Below are positions 52,698 to 63,860 of a stretch of DNA of 64,000 bases, piece after piece. The number at the start of each line of letters is the position of its first letter. The first letter of the stretch is position 1. The notes beneath the pieces are model-generated. The model saw only the letters and a program-made list of their open reading frames with translations. It did not search any database and was not told where the DNA came from. Origin of the DNA: Calliopsis andreniformis (lineage: Eukaryota > Arthropoda > Insecta > Hymenoptera > Andrenidae); NCBI RefSeq assembly GCF_051401765.1, contig NW_027480480.1, positions 2,170,001 to 2,234,000 on the forward strand. Reading direction: 5' to 3'. The position numbers and the translations under genes are program-made.

Positions 52698-53020
52698 GAT
52701 TGAGTATTGATGCCTGAGGATTGAGGATAGAGGATTGATGATTGAGGATCGAGGATTGAAGATTGAGAATTGAGGATTGAAGATGGAGGATTGAGGATTG
52801 AGGATTGAGGATGGAGGATGAGGGCTGAGGGTTGAGGATTGAGGATTGAGAAATGAGGATTGAGGATTGAGGATTGAAATTGAGGATTGTGTATTGAGGA
52901 TTGAAGAATGAGGATTGAGGAATTAGGATTGAGGATTGAGGATTGAAGATTGAGGATTGGGTATTGAGGATTGAAGAATGAGGATTGAGGATTGAGGATT
53001 GAGGATTGAGGATTGAAGAT
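52430..53020. repeat. Domain B block paired with 57.43-58.02 kb
   Basis: The order tgcctga, gatcgagg, gattggagattg, gagtatgagg, gggttggggaatg, a second tgcctga, ggatgga-ggatga and gaaattga recurs at 57,430-58,020, offset about 4,992. It overlaps the partial third copy of the 2,262-bp unit. Confidence 0.7.
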
Positions 53021-56000
53021 TAGTAATGAGGATTGAAGATTGAGGGTTGAGGATTGAGGATTGAGGACTGAGGATTGAGGATTGAGTGTTGAGGGTTGAA
53101 GATTGAGGATTGAGGATAGAGGATTGAGGATTGAGGATTGAAATTGAGTATCGAGGATTGAAGATTGAGTATTGAGTATTGAGGATTAAGGATTCAGGGT
53201 TGAAGATTGAGGATTGAGGATTGAGGATTGAGGATCTAGGATTGGAGATTGATTATTGAGTATAGAAGGTTGAGGATTGTGGATTGAGGATTGAGGATTG
53301 AGGATTGAGGATTGAGGATTGAGGATTGAGAATTGAGGATTGAGGATTGAGGATTGAAGATTGAGTATTGATGATTGAATATTGAGGATTGAGGATTGAG
53401 GATTGAGGATTGAAGATTGAGTATTGAGGATTGAAGATTGAGGATTGAGTATTGAGGATTGAGGATTCAGGGTTGAAGATTGAGGATTGAGGATTGAGGA
53501 TTGAGGATTGAGGATTGAGGATTGAAGATTGAATATTGATGATTGAATATTGAGGACTGAGGATTGAGGGTTGTGGATTGAGGACGAGGACTGAGGGTTG
53601 AATATTGACGTTTGAGGTATGAGGATTAAGGATTGAGGATTGGGAATTGAGTATTGAGGATTGAGGATTGAAGATTGAGGATTGGGTATTGAGGATTGAG
53701 GATTGAGGATTGCGGATTGAAGATTGAGGATTGGGTATTTAGGATTGAAGAATGAAGATTGAGGATTGAGGTCTGAGGATTGAAGATTGAGTATTGAGTA
53801 TTGAAGGTTGAGGATTGTGGATTGAGGATTAAGGATTGAGGATTGAATATTGTAGATTGAGTATTGATAACTGAGGATTGAGGATTGAGGATTGAGGATT
53901 GAGGATTGAGGATTGAGGATTGAGGATTGAAGATTGACTATTGAGGATTGAAGATTGAGGGTTGAAGATTGCGAATTGATGATTGAATATTGAGGATTGA
54001 GGATTGAGGATTGAGGATTGAGGATTCAGGATTGAGGATTGAAGATTGAGTATTGATGATTGAATATTGAGGATTGAAGAATGAGGATTGAGGATTGAGG
54101 ATTGAGGATTGAGGATTGAGGATCTAGGATTGGAAATTGATTATTGAGTATTGAAGGCTGAGGATTGTGGATTGAGGATTGAGGATTGAGGATTGAGGAT
54201 TGAGGATTGAGGATTGAGGATTGCGGATTGAGGATTGAGGATTGAGGATCGAAGATTGAGTATTGATGATTGAATATTGAGGATTGAGGATTGAGGATTG
54301 TGGATTGAGGATTGAGGATGGAGGATGAGGGCTGAGGGTTGAGGATTGAGGATTGAGAAATGAGGATTGAGGATTGAGGATTGAAATTGAGGATTGGGTA
54401 TTGAGGATTGGAGAATGAGGATTGAGGAATTAGGATTGAGGATTGAGGATTGAGGATTGAAGATTGAGGATTGGGTATTGAGGGTTGATGAATGAGGATT
54501 GAGGATTGAGTATTGAGGATTGAGGATTGAGTATTGAGGATTGAATATTGAGGATTGAGGATTGAGTATTGAGGATTGAGGATTGAGGATTGAGGATTGA
54601 AGATTGAGTATTGAGTATTGAAGGTTGAGGATTGTGGATTGAGGATTAAGGATTGTGGATTGAATATTGTAGATTGAGTATTGATACCTGAGCATTGAGG
54701 ATTGAGGATTGAGGATTGAGGATTGAGGATTGAAGGTTGAGTACTGAGGATTGAAGATTGAGGATTGAAGATTGAGTATTGATGATTGAATATTGAGGAT
54801 TGAGGATTGAGGATTGAGGATTGAGGATTGGGTATTGAGGATTGAGGAATGAGGATTGAGAATTGAGGTTTGAGGATTGAGGATTGCAGATTGAGTATTG
54901 AGGATTGAAGATTGAGGATTGAGGATTGAGGATTGAGGAATGAGGATTGAAGATTGAGTATTGACTATTGAAGATTGAGGATAGAGGATTGAGTACTGAG
55001 GATGGAGGATGAGGGCTGAGGGTTGAGGATTGAGGATTGAGAAATGAAGATTGAGGATTGAGGATTGAAATTGAGGATTGGGTATTGAGGATTGAAGAAT
55101 GAGGATTGAGGAATTAGGATTGAGGTTTGAGGATTGAGGATTGAAGATTGAGGATTGGGTATTGAGGATTGAAGAATGAGGATTGAGGACTGAGGATTGA
55201 GGATTGAGGATTGAAGATTGAGTGTTGAGGATTGAAGATTGAGGATTGAGGATTGACGATTGAGGATTGAGGATTGAAGATTGAGTATTGAAGATTGAAG
55301 GTTGAGGATTGAGTATTGAGGATTGAGGATTCAGGGTTGAAGATTGAGGATTGAGGATTGAGGAAACGAGGATTGAGGATTAAGGATTGAAGATTGAATA
55401 TTGATGATTGAATATTGAGGACTGAGGATTGAGGGATGTGGATTGAGGACGAGGACTGAGGGTTGAATATTGATGTTTGGCGTCTGAGGATTAAGGATTG
55501 AGGATTGAGAATTGAGGATTGAGGATTGAGGATTGAAGATTAAGTATTGGGTATTTAGGATTGAAGAATGAGGATTGAGGATTGAGGTTTGAGGATTGAG
55601 GATTGAAGATTTAGTATTGATGATTGAATATTGAGGATTAAGGATTGAGGTTTGAGGATTCAGGATGAAGACTGGGGGTTGAGGATTGAGGTTTGAGGAA
55701 CGAGGATTGAGGTTTGAGGATTGAGGACTTAGGATTGACGATTGAGTATTGAAGATTGAGGATTGATGACTGAGGATTGACGACTGAGAATTGAGGATTG
55801 AGGATTGATGATTGAAGATTGAGTATTGGGGATTGAATATTGCGGATTGAGGATTGAGGATTGAGGATTGAGGATTGAGGATTGAGGATTGAAGATTGAG
55901 TATTGAGTATTGAAGGCTGAGGATTGTGGATTGAGGATTAAGGATTGAGGATTGAATATTGTAGATTGAGTATTGATGCCTGAGGATTGAGGATTGAGGA

Positions 56001-56129
56001 TTGAGGATTGAGGATTGAGGATTGAAGATTGAGTATTGAGGATTGAAGATTGAGGTTTGAAGATTGAGTATTGATGATTGAATATTGAGGATTGAGGATT
56101 GAGGATTGAGGATTGAGGATTGAGGATTG
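53021..56129. repeat. Domain B array, three gaaattga modules
   Basis: Contains gaaattga modules at 53,140, 54,383 and 55,067 and gatctagg near 53,234 and 54,121. About 53,231-54,300 resembles 56,130-57,400 in variant order, sharing the private gattggaaattg form at 54,130 and 57,256. The second copy is roughly 228 bp longer. A gaggaaacgagg variant occurs near 55,362. No gene is seen. Confidence 0.68.
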
Positions 56130-57429
56130 AGGATCTAGGATTGGAGATTGATTATTGAGTATAGAAGGTTGAGGATTGTGGATTGAGTATTGAGGATTGA
56201 GGATTGAGGATTGAGGATTGAGGATTGAGAATTGAGGATTGAGGATTGAGGATTGAAGATTGAGTATTGATGATTGAATATTGAGGAATGAGGATTGAGG
56301 ATTGAGGATTGAAGATTGAGTATTGAGGATTGAAGATTGAGGATTGAGTATTGAGGATTGAGGATTCAGGGTTGAAGATTGAGGATTGAGGATTGAGGAT
56401 TGAGGATTTCGGATTGAGGATTGAAGATTGAATATTGATGATTGAATATTGAGGACTGAGGATTGAGGGTTGTGGATTAAGGACGAGGACTGAGGGTTTA
56501 ATATTGACGTTTGAGGTCTGAGGATTAAGGATTGAGGATTGAGAATTGAGTATTGAGGATTGAGGATTGAAGATTGAGGATTGGGTATTTAGGATTGAAG
56601 AATGAGGATTGAGGATTGAGGTTTTAGGATTGAGGATTGAAGATTGAGTATTGATGATTGAATATTGAGGATTGAGGAATGAGGTTTGAGGATTGAGGAT
56701 GAAGTCTGAGGGTTGAGGATTGAGGTTTGAGGAACGAGGATTGAGGATTGAGGATTGAGGACTAAGGATTGACGATTGAGTATTGAAGATTGAGGAATGA
56801 TGACTGAGGATTGACGACTGAGAATTGAGGATTGAGGATTGATGATTGAAGGTTGAGTATTGACGATTGAATATTGAGGATTGAGGATTGAGGATTGAGG
56901 ATTGAGGATTGAGGATTGAGGATTGAAGATTGAGTATTGAGTATTGAAGGTTGAGGATTGTGGATTGAGGATTAAGGATTGAGGATTGAATATTGTAGAT
57001 TGAGTATTGATACCTGAGGATTGAGGATTGAGGATTGAGGATTGAGGATTGAGGATTGAGGATTGAAGATTGACTATTGAGGATTGAAGATTGAGGGTTG
57101 AAGATTGCGTATTGATGATTGAATATTGAGGATTGAGGATTGAGGATTGAGGATTGAGGATTGAGGATTGAAGATTGAGTATTGATGATTGAATATTGAG
57201 GATTGAAGAATGAGGATTGAGGATTGACGATTGAGGATTGAGGATAGAGGATCTAGGATTGGAAATTGATTATTGAGTATTGAAGGCTGAGGATTGTGGA
57301 TTGAGGATTGAGGATTGAGGATTGAGGATTGAGGATTGAGGATTGAGGATTGAGGATTGAGGATTGAGGATTGAGGATCGAAGATTGAGTATTGATGATT
57401 GAATATTGAGGATTGAGGATTGAGGTTTG
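56130..57429. repeat. Domain B array, copy of 53.2-54.3 kb
   Basis: The variant order from gatctagg and tatagaaggttg to gattggaaattg follows 53,231-54,300. The offset grows from 2,899 to about 3,127, which implies extra units in this copy, probably around the ggaacgagg and gacgactga series near 56,740-56,820. Confidence 0.62.
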
Positions 57430-60400
57430 CGGATTGAGGATTGAGGATTGAGGATTGAGGATTGAGTATTGAAGATTGAGTATTGATGCCTGAGGATTGA
57501 GGATCGAGGATTGAGGATTGAGGATTGGAGATTGACTATTGAGGATTGAAGATTGAGGATTGAGGATTGAGGATTGAGAATTGAGAATTGAGTATGAGGA
57601 CTGAGGGTTGAGGATTGAGGTTTGAGGAATGAGGACTGAGGGTTGGGGAATGAGGATTGAGGATTGAGGATTGAGGATTGAGCATTGAAGGTTGAGTATT
57701 GATGCCTGAGGATTGAGGATTGAGGATTGATGATTGAGGATCGAGGATTGAAGATTGAGAATTGAGGATTGAAGATCGAGGATTGTGGATTGAGGATTGA
57801 GGATGGAGGATGAGGGCTGAGGGTTGAGGATTGAGGATTGAGAAATGAGGGTTGAGGATTGAGGATTGAAATTGAGGATTGGGTATTGAGGATTGAAGAA
57901 TGAGGATTGAGGAATTAGGATTGAGGATTGAGGATTGAGGATTGAAGATTGAGGATTGGGTATTGAGGGTTGAAGAATGAGGATTGAGGATTGAGGATTG
58001 AGGATTGAGGATTGAAGATTGAGTGTTGAGGATTGAAGATTGAGGATTGAGGATTGAGGATTGAGGATTGAGGATTGAAGATTGAGTATTGAGGATTGAA
58101 GATTGAGGATTGAGTATTGAGGATTGTGGATTCAGGGTTGAAGATTGAGGATTGAGGATTGAGGATTGAGGATTGAGGATTGCGGATTGAAGATTGAGGA
58201 TTGGGTATTTAGGATTGAAGAATGAGGATTGAGGATTGAGGTTTGAGGATTGAGGATTGAAGATTGAGTATTGATGATTGAATATTGAGGGTTGAGGATT
58301 GAGGAACGAGGATTGAGGATTGAGGATTGAGGACTAAGGATTGACGATTGAGTATTGAAGATTGAGGATTTATGACTGAGGATTGACGACTGAGAATTGA
58401 GGATTGAGGATTGATGATTGAAGATTGAGTATTGAGGATTGAATATTGAGGATTGAGGATTGAGGATTGAGGATTGAGGATTGAGGATTGAGGATTGAAG
58501 ATTGAGTATTGAGTATAGAAGGTTGAGGATTGTGGATTGAGGATTAAGGATTGTGGATTGAATATTGTAGATTGAGTATTGATGCCTGAGGATTGAGGAT
58601 TGAGGATTGAGGATTGATGCCTGAGGATTGAGTATCGAGGATTGAGGATTGAGGATTGGAGATTCATTATTGAGGATTGAAGATTGAGGATTGAGGATTG
58701 AGGATTGAGAATTGAGAATTGAGTATGAGGACTGAAGGTTGAGGATTGAGGTTTGAGGACTGAGGATTGAGTGTTGGGTAATGATGATTGAGGATTGAGG
58801 ATTGAGCATTGAAGATTGAGTATTGATGCCTGAGGATTGAGGATTGAGGATTGATGATTGAGGATCGAGGATTGAAGATTGAGAATTGAGGATTGAGGAT
58901 TGAGGATTGAGGATTGGGTATTGAGGATTGAGGAATGAGGATTGAGGATTGAGGTTTGAGGATTGAGGATTGCAGATTGAGTGTTGAGGATAGAAGGTTG
59001 AGGATTGAGGATTGAGGATTGAGGAATGACGATTGAAGGCTGAGTATTGAGGATTGAAGATTGAGGATAGAGTATTGTGTACTGAGGATGGAGGATGATG
59101 GCTGAGGGCTGAGGATTGAGGATTGAGAAATGAGGATTGCGGTTTGAGGATTGAAATTGAGGATTGGGTATTGACGATTGAAGAATGAGGGTTGAGGAAT
59201 TAGGATTGAGGATTGAGGATTGAGGATTGAAGATTGAGGGTTGGGTATTGAGGATAGAAGAATGAGGATTGAGGATTGAGGATAGAGGATTGAGGATTGA
59301 AGATTGAGTGTTGAGGATTGAAGATTGAGGATTGAGGATTGAGGATTGAGGATTGAAGATTGAGTATTGAGGATTGAAGATTGAGGATTCAGTATTGAGG
59401 ATTGAGGATTCAGGGTTGAAGATTGAGGATTGAGGATTGAGGATTGAGGATTGAGGATTGAGGATTGAAGATTGAATATTGATGATTGAATATTGATGAT
59501 TGAATATTGAGGACTGAGGATTGAGGGTTGTGGATTGAGGAAGAGGATTGAATATTTATGTTTGAGGTCTGAGGATTGAGAATTGAGGATTGAGGATTGA
59601 GGATTGAAGATTGAGGATTGGGTATTTAGGATTGAAGAATGAGGATTGAGGATTGAGGTTTGAGGATTGAGGATTGAAGATTGAGTATTGATGATTGAAT
59701 ATTGAGGATTGAGGATTGAGGTTTGAGGATTGAGGATGAAGACTGAGGGTTGAGGATTGAGGTTTGAGGAACGAGGATTGAGGTTGAGGATTGAGGACTA
59801 AGGATTGACGATTGAGTATTGAAGATTGAGGATTGATGACTGAGGATTGACGACTGAGAATTGAGGATTGAGGATTGCTGTTTGAAGACTGAGTATTGAG
59901 GACTGAATATTGCGGATTCAGGATTGAGGATTGAGGATTGAGGATTGAGGATTGAGGATTGAGGATTGAGGATTGAGGATTAAGGATTGAGGATTGAGGA
60001 TTGAGGATTGAGAATTGAGGATTGAGGATTGAGGATTGAAGATTGAGTATTGATGATTGAATATTGAGGATTGAGGATTGAGGATTGAGGATTGAAGATT
60101 GAGTATTGAGGATTGAAGATTGAGGATTGAGTATTGAGGATTGAGGATTCAGGGTTGAAGATTGAGGATTGAGGATTGAGGATTGAGGATTGAGGATTGA
60201 GGATTGGGTGTTTAGTATTGAAGAATGAGGATTGAGGATTGAGGTTTGAGGATTGAGGATTGAAGATTGAGTATTGATGATTGAATATTGAGGGTTGAGG
60301 ATTGAGGTTTGAGGATTGAGGATGATGACTGAGGGTTGAGGATTGAGGTTTGAGGAACGAGGATCGAGGATTGAGGATTGAGGACTAAGGATTGACGATT

Positions 60401-60539
60401 GAGTATTGAAGATTGAGGATTGATGACTGAGGATTGACGACTGAGAATTGAGGATTGAGGATTGATGATTGAAGATTGAGTATTGAGGATTGAATACTGA
60501 GGATTGAGGATTGAGGATTGAGGATTGAGGATTGAGGAT
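57430..60539. repeat. Domain B array, two gaaattga modules
   Basis: Starts with the copy of 52,430-53,020. Modules with gaaattga lie at 57,868 and 59,153. A series with ggaacgagg, gacgactgagaattg and tgcctga recurs at about 58,300-58,630, 59,770-59,880 and 60,350-60,450. No gene or foreign sequence is seen. Confidence 0.65.
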
Positions 60540-61220
60540 TGAGGATTGAAGATTGAGTATTGAGTATTGAAGGTTGAGGATTGTGGATTGAGGATTAAGT
60601 ATTGTGGATTGAATATTGTAGATTGAGTTTTGATGCCTGAGGATTGAGGATTGAGTATTGTGGATTGAATATAGTAGATTGAGTATTGATGCCTGAGGAT
60701 TGAGGATTGAGGATTGAGGATTGAGGATTGAGGATTGAAAGTTGAGTATTGAGGATTGAAGATTGAGTATTCAAGATTGAGTATTGATGATTGAATATTG
60801 AGGATTGAGGATTGAGGATTGGGTATTGAGGATTGAGTAATGAGGATCGAAGATTGAGTATTGAGGATTGAAGATTGAGGATAGAGGATTGAGTACTGAG
60901 GATGGAGGATGAAGGCTGAGGGTTGAAGATTGAGGATTGAGAAATGAGGATTGAGGATTGAGGATTGAAATTGAGGATTGGGTATTGAGGATTGAAGAAT
61001 GAGGATTGAGGAATTAGGATTGAGGATTGAGGATTGAGGATTGAAGATTGAGGATTGGGTATTGAGGATTGAAGAATGAGGATTGAGGATTGAGGATTGG
61101 GGATTGAGGATTGAAGATTAGTGTTGAGGATTGAAGATTGAGGATTGAGGATTGAGGATTGAGGATTGAGGATTGAAGATTGGGTATTGAGGATTGAAGA
61201 TTGAGGATTGAGTATTGAGG
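60540..61220. repeat. About 2.4-kb-offset pair, copy 1
   Basis: Matches 62,930-63,660 at offset 2,384, rising to 2,447 after nine extra units. Both copies hold a 56-bp (8-unit) local duplication of gtggattgaatattgtag (60,604 and 60,660 here; 62,988 and 63,044 there), a gaaattga module and a gaagattagtg hexamer site. Confidence 0.75.
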
Positions 61221-62695
61221 ATTGAGGATTCAGGATTGAAAATTGAGGATTGAGGATCGAGGATTGAGGATTGAGGATTGAGGATTGAAGATTGAATATT
61301 GATGATTGAATATTGAGGACTGAGGATTGAGGGTTGTGGATTGAGGACGAGGGCTGAGGGTTGAATATTGATGTTTGAGATCTGAGTATTAAGGATTGAG
61401 GATTGAGAATTGAGGATTGAGGATTGAGGATTGAAGATTGAGGATTGGGTATTTAGGATTGAAGAATGAGAATTGAGGATTGAGGTTTGAGGATTGAGGA
61501 TTGATGATTGAGTGTTGTCGACTGAATATTGAGGATTGAGGATTGAGGTTTGAGGATTGAGGACGAGGACTGACGGTTGAGGATTGAGGTTAGAGGATTG
61601 AGGATTGGGGATTGAGGGCTGAGGATTGAGGATTGAGGATTGAGGATTGAGCATTGAGGATTGAAGATTGATGACTGGGGATTGAGGATTGAATATTGAG
61701 GATTAACGATTGAAGATTGGGGATTGAGGATCTAGGATCGGAGATTGATTATTGAGGATTGAAGATTGAGGATTGACGATTGAGGATTGAGAATTGAGAA
61801 TTGAGGATGAGGACTGAGGGTTGAGGATTGAGGTTTGAGGAATGAGGATTGATGATTGAGGATTGAGGATTGAGGATTGAGGATTGAGGATTGAGGATTG
61901 AGTATTGAAGATTGAGTATTGATACCTGAGGATTGAGGATTGAGGATTGAGGATTGAGGATTGAGGATTGAGGATGGAAGATTTAGTATTGGGGATTGAA
62001 GATTGAGGATTGAGGATTGAGGATTGAGGATGGAGAATGAGGACTGACGGTTGAGGATTGAGGTTTGAGGATTGAAGATTGAGGACTGAGGACTGAGGAT
62101 TGAGGATTGAGGATATAGCATTGAGGATTGAAGATTGAGTACTGGGGATTCGGGATTGCAGATTGAGGATTAAGGATTGAAGATTGAGTATTGAGGATTG
62201 AAGATAGAGGATTGAGTATTGAGGATTGAGGATTCAGGGTTGAAAATTGAGGATTGAGGATTGAGGATTGAGGATTGAGGATTGAGGATTGAGGATTGAA
62301 GATTGAATATTGATGATTGAATATTGAGGACTGAGGATTGTGGGTTGTGGATTGAGGACGAGGACTGAGGGTTGAATATTGATGTTTGAGGTCTGAGGAT
62401 TAAGGATTGAGGATTGAGAATTGAGGATTGAGGATTGAGGATTGGAAATTGAGGATTGGGTATTTAGGATTGAAGAATGAGTATTGAGGATTGAGGTTTG
62501 AGGATTGAGGATTGAAGATTGGGTATTGATGATTGAATATTGAGGATTGATGATTGAGGTTTGAGGATTGAGGACGAGGACTGACGGTTGAGGATTGAGG
62601 TTTGAGGATTAAGGATTGGGGATTGAGGACTGAGGATTGAGGATTGAGGATTGAGCATTGAGGATTGAAGATTGATGACTGGGGATTGAGGATTG
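61200..62695. repeat. Domain B pair at about 1,004-bp offset
   Basis: About 61,200-61,690 and 62,215-62,695 share the order ttcagg, tgaaaattgagg, gtatttagg and gaggacgaggactgacgg. The tgaaaattg sites are at about 61,237 and 62,241. Between them is a gatctaggatcgg stretch near 61,729. Confidence 0.68.
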
Positions 62696-63690
62696 AAGAT
62701 TGAGGATGAAGACTGAGGGTTGAGGATTGAGGTTTGAGGAACGAGGATCGAGGATTGAGGATTGAGGATTAAGGATTGACGATTGAGTATTGAAGATTGA
62801 GGATTGATGACTGAGGATTGACAACTGATAATTGAGGATTGAGGATTGATGATTGAAGATTGAGTATTGAGGATTGAATATTGAGGATTGAGGATTGAGG
62901 ATTGAGGATTGAGGATTGAGGATTGAGGATTGAAGATTGAGTATTGAGTATTGAAGGTTGAGGATTGTGGATTGAGGATTAAGGATTGTGGATTGAATAT
63001 TGTAGATTGAGTATTGATGCCTGAGGATTGAGGATTGAGGATTGTGGAATGAATATTGTAGATTGAGTATTGGTGCCTGAGGATTGAGGATTGAGGATTG
63101 AGGATTGAGGATTGAGGATTGAAGGTTGAGTATTGAGGATTGAAGATTGAGGATTCAAGATTGAGTATTGATGATTGAATATTGAGGATTGAGGATTGAG
63201 GATTGAGGATTGAGGATTGGGTATTGAGGATTGAGTAATGAGGATTGAGGATTGAGGTTTGAGTATTGGGGATTGCAGATTGAGTATTGGCGATTGAAGA
63301 TTGAGGATTGAGGATTGAGGATTGAGGAATGAGGATTGAGTACTGAGGATGGAGGATGAGGGCTGAGGGTTGAAGATTGAGGATTGAGAAATGAGGATTG
63401 AGGATTGAGGATTGAAATTGAGGATTGGGTATTGAGGATTGAAGAATGAGGATTGAGGAATTAGGATTGAGGATTGAGGATTGAGGATTGAAGATTGAGG
63501 ATTGGGTATTGAGGATTGAAGAATGAGGATTGAGGATTGAGGATTGGGGATTGAGGATTGAAGATTAGTGTTGAGGATTGAAGATCGAGGATTGAGGATT
63601 GAGGATTGAGGATTGAGGATTGAAGATTGGGTATTGAGGATTGAAGATTCAGGATTGAGTATTGATGATTGAATATTGAGGATTGAGGAT
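62696..63690. repeat. About 2.4-kb-offset pair, copy 2, with flanks
   Basis: The core, about 62,930-63,660, is the second copy of 60,540-61,220. The left flank carries the ggaacgagg and gacaactga series. The gaaattga module is at 63,414. Confidence 0.72.
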
Positions 63691-63860
63691 TGAGGTTTGA
63701 GGATTGAGGACGAGGAGTGACGGTAGAGGATTTAGGTTTGAGGATTGAGGATTGAGGAACGAGGATTGAGGATGAGTGCTAAGGGTCGGGGATTGAGGTT
63801 CGACGACTGAGGACTGAGGATTGAGGATTGAGAATTGAGGATTGATGTTTGAGGATTGAA
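63691..63860. repeat. Diverged stretch with gtgctaag, copy 2
   Basis: Paralogue of 47,571-47,740 at offset 16,120, with gacggtagaggatttagg, gatgagtgctaagggtcggg and ggttcgacgactga. It is less changed than copy 1 relative to the standard ggatga series. Confidence 0.75.
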
